From Clostridiales bacterium oral taxon 876 str. F0540 (lineage in GTDB: Bacteria > Bacillota > Clostridia > Clostridiales > Clostridiaceae): DNA of 14,893 bases. Made by a program: the position numbers and the translations under genes. Below the pieces are notes generated by a model. That model was not told the origin of the DNA, searched no databases, and saw only the letters and a list, made by a program, of their open reading frames with translations. Below are positions 1 through 7,090 of this stretch, in pieces (position 1 is the first letter of the stretch; every line of letters begins with the position of its first letter). Location of the stretch: NCBI GenBank assembly GCA_000466585.1, contig KE993474.1, positions 1-14,893 of the forward strand, in the 5' to 3' direction.

Positions 1-30
1 ATTTTTTATTGGGTTAATGCAACAGCAGTA
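1..30. repeat. Left copy of 30-bp edge inverted repeat
   Basis: The first 30 bases are the exact reverse complement of 14863-14892. Read outward (minus strand), both copies begin TACTGCTGTTGC, contain TTAACCC and end in an A-rich run. Identity stops at base 31, where the left side has GGC and the right side has GGG before TACTG. The copy begins 17 nt after the thlA stop codon. The pattern fits the terminal inverted repeat of an insertion sequence, or another dispersed repeat, that continues outside the window. No transposase is visible, so the element's identity is unknown. The CTGTTGC core loosely recalls IS6-family ends, but that is a weak resemblance. Confidence 0.75.
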
Positions 31-47
31 GCCTAAGCCTTCAAAAA

Positions 48-1226
48 TTATCTTTCTACAATTAATGCTGTTCCCATACCGCCGCCTATGCATAAGGTTG
101 CCAAGCCTTTCTTAGCTTCTCTTCTGTTCATTTCGTACAACAAAGTAACAAGTATCCTTGCACCGGAGGCCCCAATAGGATGCCCTAGAGCTATTGCTCC
201 TCCATTTACATTAACCTTTTCCATATTAAAATTCAAATCCTTAGCAACAGCCAAACTTTGAGCAGCAAAAGCTTCATTTGCTTCTATTAAATCTATATCA
301 TCGATACATAATTCAGCTTTTTTAAGAGCTTTTTTAACAGCATCATATGGTCCATATCCCATTATTGATGGATCCACGCCTCCTTGAGCATAAGTCATGA
401 TTTTAGCTAAAGGCTTTATTCCTAGATCTTTAGCTTTATCAGCACTCATCACTATCAAAGCCGCTGCGCCATCATTTATTCCGGAAGCATTACCTGCAGT
501 TACAGTTCCATCTTTCTTAAAGGCAGGTCTTAACTTTTTTAAAGCTTCTATAGTTGTTCCAAAACGCGGAAATTCATCTCTTTCAAAAACCTTTGGGTCT
601 CCTTTTCGCTGTGGTATCACTACCGGAACAATTTCCTCTTTGAACTTTCCATCATTTATTGCCTTCTCAGCCTTTAATTGAGAGTTAAGTGAAAACTCAT
701 CCTGCATTTCTCTTGTTATATTCCACTTTTCTGCTATATTTTCAGCTGTTATTCCCATATGATATCCGTTAAAAACATCAGTTAAGCCCTCATTAATCAT
801 GGAATCAATGAGGGTGCCATTTCCCATTCTTTGACCCCATCTGACATCATTTAAAATATATGGAGCTCTAGACATATTTTCCATTCCCCCTGCAACAATT
901 ATGTCAGCATCTCCTGCTTTAATAATCTGTGCAGCAAGTTCTACAGCTCTTAAACCTGAACCGCATACCTTATTTATTGTCATAGCCGGTACTTCAACAG
1001 GTAATCCTGCCTTGATACTTGCCTGCCTAGCTGTGTTCTGGCCTAGCCCAGCCTGAAGAACATTTCCCATAAGCACTTCATCAACATTTTCAGGTTTTAT
1101 ATTAGCTCTCTTCAAAGCTTCTTTTATTACAATTGCTCCAAGCTCAGGAGCCGGTACATCTTTTAAGCTTCCACCAAAGGAGCCAATAGCGGTTCTAACA
1201 GCACTTACAATAACTACTTCTTTCAT
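48..1226 (-). CDS. thlA: Acetyl-CoA acetyltransferase (thiolase)
   Basis: Biosynthetic thiolase, which condenses two acetyl-CoA to acetoacetyl-CoA, the entry step to butyrate/butanol-type metabolism in clostridia; a cytosolic homotetramer in the family. The product is 392 aa, the usual length. The nucleophilic cysteine is C88 in NKVCGSG, the catalytic histidine is near 349 in GHPIGASGAR, and the second active-site cysteine is near 379 in CIGGGMG. The NVNGGAIALGHP and NEAFAAQ signatures are intact. The ATG at 1226 is chosen because GGGGGGA (about 1233-1239) sits 6 nt upstream; in-frame starts at 1241 and 1244 overlap that Shine-Dalgarno. The gene is monocistronic by layout, with its own promoter at 1383-1411 and the wecB terminator upstream. 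Only 17 nt separate its stop from the edge repeat, so its terminator is not seen here. In C. acetobutylicum ThlA an oxidised C88-C378 pair is reported as a redox switch; both cysteines are conserved. Confidence 0.97.
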   Translation of the reverse strand: MKEVVIVSAVRTAIGSFGGSLKDVPAPELGAIVIKEALKRANIKPENVDEVLMGNVLQAGLGQNTARQASIKAGLPVEVPAMTINKVCGSGLRAVELAAQIIKAGDADIIVAGGMENMSRAPYILNDVRWGQRMGNGTLIDSMINEGLTDVFNGYHMGITAENIAEKWNITREMQDEFSLNSQLKAEKAINDGKFKEEIVPVVIPQRKGDPKVFERDEFPRFGTTIEALKKLRPAFKKDGTVTAGNASGINDGAAALIVMSADKAKDLGIKPLAKIMTYAQGGVDPSIMGYGPYDAVKKALKKAELCIDDIDLIEANEAFAAQSLAVAKDLNFNMEKVNVNGGAIALGHPIGASGARILVTLLYEMNRREAKKGLATLCIGGGMGTALIVER

Positions 1227-1299
1227 TATAATTCCCCCCATCAATTTAACATGTTACATATATAATGCAATAAAGTTATTACATTAACGATGTCATAAA

Positions 1300-1329
1300 A
1301 TGTACAATTCTCAAGAATTTTTGGTACAT
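1300..1329 (-). promoter_or_regulatory. Interrupted inverted repeat in thlA leader
   Basis: ATGTAC (1300-1305) pairs with GTACAT (1324-1329), and inside it AATTCT (1306-1311) pairs with AGAATT (1314-1319), with TTTG bulged on one side. It lies inside the predicted transcribed leader of thlA, between the promoter and the ribosome-binding site. It could be an RNA hairpin or a protein-binding palindrome. The two-base inner loop is too tight as drawn, so the top of the stem would open. Function is unknown. Confidence 0.4.
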
Positions 1330-1382
1330 CATTAATATATTAGAACTTTTACATTGTATACATTCTATTAGTAAACAATTAC

Positions 1383-1411
1383 ATTATATATTTTTTTGAA
1401 TATTTTATCAA
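1383..1411 (-). promoter_or_regulatory. thlA sigma-A promoter
   Basis: On the minus strand there is a -35 TTGATA (1406-1411), exactly 17 nt of spacer, and a perfect -10 TATAAT (1383-1388). Transcription would start near 1376, leaving an untranslated leader of about 150 nt before the thlA ATG. It sits just downstream of the wecB terminator, as expected for an independent thlA unit. Confidence 0.75.
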
Positions 1412-1423
1412 CTTTGAATTAAT

Positions 1424-1463
1424 AAAAAAATCACAAGCCTTTATTTCAAAAACTTGTGATTTT
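1424..1463 (-). terminator. Rho-independent terminator after wecB
   Basis: ATCACAAG (1430-1437) pairs with CTTGTGAT (1453-1460), extended by flanking A/T pairs. On the minus strand the stem is followed by a run of seven T. It lies 13 nt past the wecB stop and separates that operon from thlA. On the plus strand only four T follow, so activity is probably one-directional. Confidence 0.85.
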
Positions 1464-1476
1464 CTAAGCTTTTATT

Positions 1477-2631
1477 CTATTTTATGCGGAATCCTTCCGG
1501 TTTATCATTTCTATAACCAAAGCTGTATAATATGGCATCAACTATTCTCTGAGATGCATTTCCATCTCCATAAGGATTTACTGCCTTACTCATTTTATCA
1601 TATTCATCTTGATTTCTTATCAATTTGTTTGCACTGCCTACTATTTCATCCATATCAGTTCCTACTAGCTTTACTGTTCCTGAATTAACAGCTTCAGGTC
1701 TTTCAGTTACATCCCTTAGAACTAAAACAGGTTTTCCTAAATGAGGAGCCTCCTCTTGAAGTCCACCTGAATCAGTCATTACCATAAAGCATTTATTCAT
1801 AAGATTATGTGTTTCCTTTGTATCTAAAGGAGGCAGAAGATGAACTCTAGGAGTGCCATCTAAATGCTTATAAACAACATCCTTAACAACCGGGTTCAGA
1901 TGTACCAGATATACTAATTCAACATCTTCATTGCTATCTACTATATTTTTTAAAGCCCTACAAATGTTTTCAATACCTTCTCCCCAATTTTCTCTTCTGT
2001 GAGCAGTTACCATTATAACTTTTTTGTTCTTATAATCTATTTTGTTAAGTATCTCAGTATTAAACATATAATTATCTTCTACTGTAAAATTCATTGCATC
2101 TATAACAGTGTTTCCTGTTACAAATATATCCTCTTCCTTAACAGCCTCTCTAAGAAGATTGTGTTTAGAGCTTTCTGTTGGCGCAAAATGCATGTCAGCA
2201 ATAGCTCCTGTAAGCTTTCTGTTCATTTCTTCAGGAAATGGGAAATACTTATCAAAGGTTCTAAGTCCGGCTTCAACGTGGCCCACTCTAATCTGTCTGT
2301 AAAATGCTGCCAGCGCACCGGCAAAGGTAGTAGTTGTATCTCCATGAACAAGAATCAAATCAGGTTTTTCATCTTCAAAAACTTCTTCCAAGCCTTCTAT
2401 AACTCTTGTAGTAATTCCTGTTAAACTTTGCTTCGCTTTCATTATGTTTAAATCAAAATCAGGATTAATATTAAAGAGTTCTAACACCTGGTCCAACATT
2501 TCTCTATGCTGTGCTGTTACACAAACCTTAGAATCTACTTCTTCCCTTTTTTCAAGTTCCTTTACAAGAGGAGCCATTTTAACTGCTTCCGGCCTTGTTC
2601 CAAAAATAGTTATTACTTTAACTTTTTTCAT
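1477..2631 (-). CDS. wecB: UDP-N-acetylglucosamine 2-epimerase
   Basis: Non-hydrolysing epimerase (WecB/MnaA) that interconverts UDP-GlcNAc and UDP-ManNAc in the cytosol, supplying ManNAc for teichoic acid linkage units or other surface glycans. The product is 384 aa, normal for the family, with a GT-B-like fold. Visible signatures are GTRPEA (11-16), HGDTT (96-100), HVEAGLRT (118-125), PFPEE (131-135), VTGNTVIDA (171-179), TAHRREN (209-215) and the SGGLQEEA / TERPEAV stretch near the C-terminus. AGGAG directly abuts an upstream ATG at 2640 but lies 9 nt before the ATG at 2631, so 2631 is preferred. The gene starts 18 nt after tagO, consistent with one transcript and a shared undecaprenyl-linked pathway. 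It ends at a clear terminator. Confidence 0.95.
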   Translation of the reverse strand: MKKVKVITIFGTRPEAVKMAPLVKELEKREEVDSKVCVTAQHREMLDQVLELFNINPDFDLNIMKAKQSLTGITTRVIEGLEEVFEDEKPDLILVHGDTTTTFAGALAAFYRQIRVGHVEAGLRTFDKYFPFPEEMNRKLTGAIADMHFAPTESSKHNLLREAVKEEDIFVTGNTVIDAMNFTVEDNYMFNTEILNKIDYKNKKVIMVTAHRRENWGEGIENICRALKNIVDSNEDVELVYLVHLNPVVKDVVYKHLDGTPRVHLLPPLDTKETHNLMNKCFMVMTDSGGLQEEAPHLGKPVLVLRDVTERPEAVNSGTVKLVGTDMDEIVGSANKLIRNQDEYDKMSKAVNPYGDGNASQRIVDAILYSFGYRNDKPEGFRIK

Positions 2632-2649
2632 TTGAATCATCTCCTAAAC

Positions 2650-3678
2650 TTACTGTTCCTTATGCTTAAAAAACCCCATCCTCCATGCAAGAAAAACTAT
2701 TATTATCAATACAAAAGTCATTAAAAAATATGATCTTACAGTACTTATCATCATAGCAATAATCGCTATTCCTCCTAATATTGCACTTATTAGGTACATT
2801 ATTATTACGGCCTGCCTCTGGCTCATACCTAAATCTAATAGCCTATGGTGAAGATGTCCTCGATCACCCTGAGATATTGGCTTTCCGTTAACTTTTCTTC
2901 TTATCATAGCAAAAAGCGTATCATATATAGGTAGTCCAAGTGCTAAAATAGGAACGGAAATTGCAAAGGCCGCTGCGGATTTTACTGTTCCTACCATAGA
3001 TATAGCCGCAAGAAGGAATCCTAAAAGCTGCGCTCCTGTATCTCCCATAAATATAGACGCCGGATTAAAATTATATGGAAGAAAACCTAAAATAGCACCG
3101 CCTAAGATAGCAGTAAGTATAGAAGCTTCATATCTCCCGTAAATAATAGAAATCACAAATATCGTTATGGTTGATATAAGTGCTACACCGGCAGCTAAAC
3201 CATCCAAACCATCTATCAAATTCAACGCGTTAGTTATACCAACAACCCAAAATACAGTAAACGGATATGAAAACCAGCTAATATCGATCATCCCATCTAC
3301 CCCATCAAATGGATTTGTTAGGATATTAATCTTCACATCACTTACTATCAATACAATTGCTGCAATTATTTGAAATATTAATTTCACTCCGGGCTTTAAT
3401 TCTTTTACATCGTCTATTATACCTCCAACAACAATTATAGTAGCTCCTATAATTATTCCCAGTTCTCGCCCTTCTAACATACCTTGTTTCAAAATTAATG
3501 TAATTATAAAAGATATATAAATTGCCAAACCTCCTAAAAGAGGTATTGGTTTCTTATGTATTCTTCTTTCATCTCTTGGTATATCTATAGCCTTAATTCT
3601 GACTGCTAGTTTTTTTACTAGTGGAGTAGCTAAAACAGATATAAGTATTGCTATTATACTTAATATATAATTACTCAT
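2650..3678 (-). CDS. tagO: Undecaprenyl-phosphate GlcNAc-1-phosphate transferase (TagO/WecA type)
   Basis: Polytopic membrane enzyme of the MraY/WecA family. It moves GlcNAc-1-P from UDP-GlcNAc to undecaprenyl phosphate on the inner membrane face, the first committed step of wall teichoic acid or related glycan synthesis. The product is 342 aa with roughly ten hydrophobic segments. Family motifs in order are the N-terminal HKKPIPLLGG (41-50), the aspartate pair in GIIDDVK (86-92), NLIDGLDGL (153-161), MGDTGA (211-216) and the His-rich RGHLHHRL (273-280), which favours WecA/TagO over MraY. A Shine-Dalgarno (AGGAAGG) precedes the ATG. It lies between dCMP deaminase (33-nt gap) and wecB (18-nt gap). 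Pairing with the ManNAc-forming epimerase supports a TagO-like role; the final glycan cannot be read from the sequence. Confidence 0.92.
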   Translation of the reverse strand: MSNYILSIIAILISVLATPLVKKLAVRIKAIDIPRDERRIHKKPIPLLGGLAIYISFIITLILKQGMLEGRELGIIIGATIIVVGGIIDDVKELKPGVKLIFQIIAAIVLIVSDVKINILTNPFDGVDGMIDISWFSYPFTVFWVVGITNALNLIDGLDGLAAGVALISTITIFVISIIYGRYEASILTAILGGAILGFLPYNFNPASIFMGDTGAQLLGFLLAAISMVGTVKSAAAFAISVPILALGLPIYDTLFAMIRRKVNGKPISQGDRGHLHHRLLDLGMSQRQAVIIMYLISAILGGIAIIAMMISTVRSYFLMTFVLIIIVFLAWRMGFFKHKEQ

Positions 3679-3711
3679 AAATTACCTTCCTATGTTATGA
3701 AATTTAATCTT

Positions 3712-4200
3712 TTAATATCCACTGTCACCTTCTAAAGAATCATCATTACTAATCCATTCGCTAACCATTATAACCCTGAATTCTTTTTTTGTATCTCTTA
3801 TAATAACCTTTTCAATACCGGAATTTATTATAAATCTCTTGCATAGTGTGCACGAAGAAGCATTTGCTACATAACTGCCATCATTTTGCTCTTTCCCAAC
3901 AAGATATAATGATGCTCCTATCATATCCTGCCTTCGTGCTGAAATTATTGCATTTTGCTCAGCATGAACGGATCTGCATAATTCATATCTTGTACCTCTT
4001 GGCACATTCAGCTGTTCTCTTCTACAGTACCCTAACTCACAACAGTTTTTTCTTCCTCTTGGGGCACCACTGTAACCAGTAGATATTATCTCGTCATTTT
4101 TAACTATTATTGCTGCATAATTGCGCCTTAAACATGTTCCTCTTTCAAGAACAGTTTCGCATATATCCAAGTAGTAATTATGTTTATCAATTCTCTCCAT
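3712..4200 (-). CDS. comEB: dCMP deaminase (ComEB family)
   Basis: Zinc-dependent deoxycytidylate deaminase making dUMP for dTMP synthesis in the cytosol. The product is 162 aa. Zinc and catalytic elements are HAEQNA (79-84, with H79 and the proton-shuttling E81) and C117/C120 in SSCTLC; TGYSGAPRG (41-49) is typical of the family. The usual proline of the PCxxC motif is serine here. Extra cysteines (C53, C54, C59, C75) resemble the second metal site of dCMP deaminases. The ATG at 4200 has GGGGGAG 5 nt upstream. An in-frame extension to 4335 is rejected because it runs through the upp terminator and this gene's own promoter. It is first gene of a unit with tagO and wecB; the link to them may be only co-transcription. 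Confidence 0.9.
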   Translation of the reverse strand: MERIDKHNYYLDICETVLERGTCLRRNYAAIIVKNDEIISTGYSGAPRGRKNCCELGYCRREQLNVPRGTRYELCRSVHAEQNAIISARRQDMIGASLYLVGKEQNDGSYVANASSCTLCKRFIINSGIEKVIIRDTKKEFRVIMVSEWISNDDSLEGDSGY

Positions 4201-4222
4201 GTTTTCTCCCCCGTTTGCTGCA

Positions 4223-4251
4223 TTAATATATATTATAAATGATATTGTCAA
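4223..4251 (-). promoter_or_regulatory. Promoter of the comEB-tagO-wecB unit
   Basis: Minus strand: perfect -35 TTGACA (4246-4251), 17-nt spacer, -10 TATTAA (4223-4228, 4 of 6). The start would fall near 4216, giving a short leader that holds just the GGGGGAG ribosome-binding site. It lies between the upp terminator and the gene start. Confidence 0.6.
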
Positions 4252-4304
4252 TAATTCAAAGTATATTGTATATAAACAATTTATTAAGTCTAGTAGTTTA
4301 CTCA

Positions 4305-4341
4305 TAAAAATAGCGCGCTGATAATTTATCAGCACGCTATT
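4305..4341 (-). terminator. Rho-independent terminator after upp
   Basis: A long stem: AATAGCG (4309-4315) pairs with CGCTATT (4335-4341), a single mismatch follows, then GCTGATAA (4317-4324) pairs with TTATCAGC (4326-4333). On the minus strand it is followed by TTTTT. It lies 13 nt past the upp stop. Confidence 0.88.
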
Positions 4342-4354
4342 AAATACTTACGAT

Positions 4355-4984
4355 TTATTTTGTTCCGAAAAGTCTGTCTCCAGCATCGCCGAGACCCGGA
4401 ACAATATACCCCTGCTCATTTAACTTTTCGTCTATTGCCGCTACATAGATATCAACATCCGGATGTGCATCCATTACAGCTTTAACACCTTCTGGAGCCG
4501 CAATTAGGCACATAAGTCTAATGTTCTTAGCTCCCTTATTTTTTAATAAAGCTATTGCATCTACAGCAGAGCCTCCTGTAGCAAGCATTGGATCTGTAAC
4601 AATCACATCTCTTTCTCCAATATCCTGAGGAAGTTTGCAGAAGTATTCCACTGGCTTTAAAGTAGTTTCATCCCTATAAAGTCCTATATGTCCAACTTTT
4701 GCTGCAGGAATAAGTCTTAACATTCCATCAACCATCCCAAGTCCTGCCCTTAAAATTGGAACTATTGCAACTTTTTTTCCAGCAAGCATCTTGCATTTAG
4801 CTGTACATATAGGTGTTTCGATTTCAACTACTTCAAGCTGAAGGTCACGAGTAACCTCATAAGCCATAAGCATAGCAACTTCTTCAACAAGTTCTCTAAA
4901 ATCTTTTGAACCTGTATTTTTATTTCTAATAAAGGCTAACTTATGAAGTATTAATGGATGTGCTATTTGTGTAACTTTACTCAT
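4355..4984 (-). CDS. upp: Uracil phosphoribosyltransferase
   Basis: Pyrimidine salvage enzyme in the cytosol: uracil plus PRPP gives UMP. The product is 209 aa, the standard length. Visible signatures are VPILRAGLGMVDG (75-87), the PRPP-binding loop DPMLATGGSA (131-140) and the uracil-binding C-terminal end GLGDAGDRLFGTK. The ATG is preceded by GGGGGA with a short A-rich spacer. It follows rpiB by 11 nt, so ribose-5-phosphate isomerisation and PRPP use sit on one transcript. A strong terminator follows. GTP activation is known for the family but cannot be judged here. Confidence 0.97.
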   Translation of the reverse strand: MSKVTQIAHPLILHKLAFIRNKNTGSKDFRELVEEVAMLMAYEVTRDLQLEVVEIETPICTAKCKMLAGKKVAIVPILRAGLGMVDGMLRLIPAAKVGHIGLYRDETTLKPVEYFCKLPQDIGERDVIVTDPMLATGGSAVDAIALLKNKGAKNIRLMCLIAAPEGVKAVMDAHPDVDIYVAAIDEKLNEQGYIVPGLGDAGDRLFGTK

Positions 4985-4995
4985 TTTATTTCCCC

Positions 4996-5445
4996 CTATT
5001 TATTATATTTCTTTTCAATTTCACTAATTTTATCTATTCTCTTTTGATGCCTGTTTCCTTCAAATTTAGCATTCAAAAAGCTGTCTACTATATCAAGTGC
5101 AACTCCTATGCCTACCACCCTAGCTCCAAGCGCTAGTATATTAGCATCATTATGTTCTCTGCAGGCATGTGCACTGAAAGTATCAGAACAAAGCGCTGCT
5201 CTAATCCCCGGTACCTTATTGGCTGCAATACTTATTCCAATTCCAGTACCACATACTAATATTCCCAGATCAAATCTTTTACTGGAAACTTCCTCTGACA
5301 CCTTTAATGCAAAATCAGGGTAATCACAAGATTCTTCAGAAAAAGTGCCAAAATCCTCAAATTGCATTCCTTTTTCCTCTAGGTGTTTTAATACTTCTTT
5401 TTTTAGACTAAAACCTGCATGATCGCCTCCAACAGCAATTCTCAT
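4996..5445 (-). CDS. rpiB: Ribose-5-phosphate isomerase B
   Basis: Interconverts ribose 5-phosphate and ribulose 5-phosphate in the non-oxidative pentose phosphate pathway. The product is 149 aa, typical of the RpiB/LacAB fold. Key parts are GGDHAG (6-11), the active-site cysteine C65 in VCGTGIG, the anion-hole run GISIAANK (70-77) and HNDANILALGAR (98-109). The ATG has an ideal AAGGAGG site. It is first gene of the rpiB-upp pair. Related RpiB-type enzymes act on allose or galactose phosphates, but the neighbourhood (ywlE upstream, upp downstream, as in the Bacillus ywl cluster) supports the ribose role. Between its start and the ywlE terminator lies a perfect 11-bp inverted repeat that may be regulatory. 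Confidence 0.95.
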   Translation of the reverse strand: MRIAVGGDHAGFSLKKEVLKHLEEKGMQFEDFGTFSEESCDYPDFALKVSEEVSSKRFDLGILVCGTGIGISIAANKVPGIRAALCSDTFSAHACREHNDANILALGARVVGIGVALDIVDSFLNAKFEGNRHQKRIDKISEIEKKYNK

Positions 5446-5465
5446 GTCAATACCTCCTTGAAACT

Positions 5466-5494
5466 AATTATCAAATTAATATTATTTGATAATT
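5466..5494 (-). promoter_or_regulatory. Perfect 11-bp inverted repeat upstream of rpiB
   Basis: AATTATCAAAT (5466-5476) and ATTTGATAATT (5484-5494) are exact inverted arms with a 7-nt loop. The element ends about 20 nt before the rpiB ATG. No T-run follows on the minus strand, so it is a poor terminator for genes reading toward rpiB. It may be an operator or a leader hairpin. I could not find a convincing rpiB promoter beside it. Confidence 0.4.
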
Positions 5495-5504
5495 TAAAAT
5501 TTTT

Positions 5505-5552
5505 ATTACAAAAAAGAAGATAACAGTACTTATAAAATACTCTTATCTTCTT
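5505..5552 (-). terminator. Terminator overlapping the ywlE stop
   Basis: AAGAAGATAA (5514-5523) pairs with TTATCTTCTT (5543-5552), with inner AGTA/TACT pairs. On the minus strand a run of six T follows. The upstream arm is made of the last sense codons of the phosphatase gene, and the stop codon (5530-5532) lies inside the loop region. It ends the long tdk-to-ywlE cluster. Confidence 0.82.
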
Positions 5553-5985
5553 GTAATTTGTTTAATAATAATGAAATACTATTTTTAAGATCATTAAATG
5601 TTTTTGAATAAACAGCCACATCGCCGCCATATGGGTCAGTAATATCCCCATTTATGCCGACATACTCGTTAAGTGAATATATTTTATTTTTTAAATGAGG
5701 AAAACTTGCTGTAAGCATTTCTCTCATATAAACTGTCATCGTTAAAATTAAATCTGAATCTTTCAACATATTTTCTGTAAGTTGTACCGCTTCTCTGCTG
5801 CTTATATCAGTCCCATAGTTTTCCTTAACCAAAAAAGCAGAATGCTTTGAAGCTTTACTATTTTTAACAGCTGCTATACCTGCAGAGGAAGCTGATGTAT
5901 TTTGTATAGTACAAAGCTTATTAAAAATAACTTCAGCCATACAGCTTCTGCATGTATTTCCTGTACAAACAAATAATATTTTCAT
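5530..5985 (-). CDS. ywlE: Low-molecular-weight phosphatase, YwlE-like protein-arginine phosphatase
   Basis: Member of the low-Mr tyrosine phosphatase fold, 151 aa. The P-loop CTGNTCRS (7-14) carries nucleophile C7 and R13, and the general acid is D117 in ITDPYGG. The loop residue T11 matches B. subtilis YwlE, where a threonine at that place favours phospho-arginine over phospho-tyrosine, so an arginine phosphatase opposing an McsB-type kinase is likely; McsB is not in this window. The proline that normally follows RS is cysteine here (C15). The ATG at 5985 is chosen because GGGAGG lies 7 nt upstream; the ATG at 6003 has no such site. It sits between sua5 and rpiB as in the Bacillus ywl cluster. 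General LMW-PTP activity is the alternative. Confidence 0.88.
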   Translation of the reverse strand: MKILFVCTGNTCRSCMAEVIFNKLCTIQNTSASSAGIAAVKNSKASKHSAFLVKENYGTDISSREAVQLTENMLKDSDLILTMTVYMREMLTASFPHLKNKIYSLNEYVGINGDITDPYGGDVAVYSKTFNDLKNSISLLLNKLQEDKSIL

Positions 5986-6010
5986 ATAACACCCTCCCTG
6001 CATTTATATA

Positions 6011-7060
6011 TTAAACTTCAATTATATTAAATCCTGCTGACTTATTAAGCCTGTTCATTATAGCAGTACCTAAATCTTTTTCTTCAAAAGCCTCAGATAA
6101 AATTATATCCACTGAAGCATCATCAAAAGTTCTTAATGCTTCAAAAAGATTCTTTCCTACAGACTCCATAGAGTTTCTGCTGCCTAGTGATATAACTAAC
6201 CCATTAGGATAGCTATCCTTGGTTTCATCTGTAGCAAGTATGCCAACTTTCTTATTTTCATCTATATAATTTTGCACTATTTCATTGATTTTTGCAATAG
6301 TTTTTTTCAAATCTCCATGTATTATTTTCATAGGTGCCTTTGGAGCATAATGCCTATATTTCATTCCTGGTGCCTTAGGCTTTAAATCCGCTTCCGGTTT
6401 CTTCATTACAGCAGGATCTATATAAATAGAAGCATCCACCACTTTGAGCATGGATAATGTAATTCCCCCTGGTCTGAGGACACAAGGCGGATTTACTGTA
6501 CAGTCTATAATAGTTGACTCAAGCCCTACAGTGCAGCTGCCACCTCCAAGAATATATTCTACTTTTCCCTCTAAATCTTCTACACATCTTGAAGCTTCAG
6601 TTGGGCTGGGCCTTCCTGAAATATTAGCTGAAGGTGCTGCAATTGGCACACCTGAAGCTTTTATAAGTTCTCTTGCTATATTATTTGATGGCATTCTTAT
6701 TCCTATTGTCTCTAAGTTAGCACTAGTTGTATCAGGAATTAAATTCGACTTTTCAAGAATTATGGTTAATGGTCCTGGCCAAAATCTTTCCATCAAACGC
6801 AAGGCTACCTCTGGTATATTTTTTACCAGAGGTTCTATATTATAATCTGAAACATGTACAATAAGAGGATTGTCCTGAGGCCTTCCTTTAGCAATAAAAA
6901 TTTTTTTAACAGCTTCTTCATTCAGAGCATTAGCCCCAAGTCCATAAACTGTTTCAGTAGGGAAAGCAACAAGGCCCCCATTTCTTAATGTCATTCCTGC
7001 TTCAATAATAGCCCTTTCATCTATATTGTTTTCATCCAAAATAACTACTTTTGTATTCAT
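6011..7060 (-). CDS. ywlC: Threonylcarbamoyl-AMP synthase, Sua5/YwlC type
   Basis: Makes threonylcarbamoyl-AMP from threonine, bicarbonate and ATP for the t6A37 modification of ANN-decoding tRNAs, handing it to the TsaD complex. The product is 349 aa, the two-domain Sua5 form: a YrdC domain (about 10-205) with PTETVYGLGANA (34-45), KGRPQDNPL (58-66), PSANISGRPSPTEA (143-156) and GLESTIID (179-186), then a linker with PGMKYRHYAP and a C-terminal Sua5 domain. The ATG has GGGAG about 9 nt upstream. It is preceded by the ZIP transporter gene (30 nt) and followed by ywlE (25 nt), so probably co-transcribed. Confidence 0.95.
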   Translation of the reverse strand: MNTKVVILDENNIDERAIIEAGMTLRNGGLVAFPTETVYGLGANALNEEAVKKIFIAKGRPQDNPLIVHVSDYNIEPLVKNIPEVALRLMERFWPGPLTIILEKSNLIPDTTSANLETIGIRMPSNNIARELIKASGVPIAAPSANISGRPSPTEASRCVEDLEGKVEYILGGGSCTVGLESTIIDCTVNPPCVLRPGGITLSMLKVVDASIYIDPAVMKKPEADLKPKAPGMKYRHYAPKAPMKIIHGDLKKTIAKINEIVQNYIDENKKVGILATDETKDSYPNGLVISLGSRNSMESVGKNLFEALRTFDDASVDIILSEAFEEKDLGTAIMNRLNKSAGFNIIEV

Positions 7061-7090
7061 TTTAAATTCTCCCTTTGTTTATATGTACAA

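Noticed and set aside
1247..1256. Rex operator in the thlA leader (AACATGTT palindrome)
   Set aside because: It lacks the TTGTTAA half-sites of the clostridial Rex motif.
1999..2424. 141-codon plus-strand frame inside wecB
   Set aside because: Composition is low-complexity and antisense to a clear enzyme gene with intact motifs.
4201..4335. 45-residue N-terminal extension of the dCMP deaminase
   Set aside because: It runs through the upp terminator hairpin and the gene's own TTGACA promoter; the ATG at 4200 has a perfect ribosome-binding site.
5466..5494. Terminator between ywlE and rpiB
   Set aside because: No T-run after the stem on the coding strand, and a proper terminator already lies at 5505-5552.
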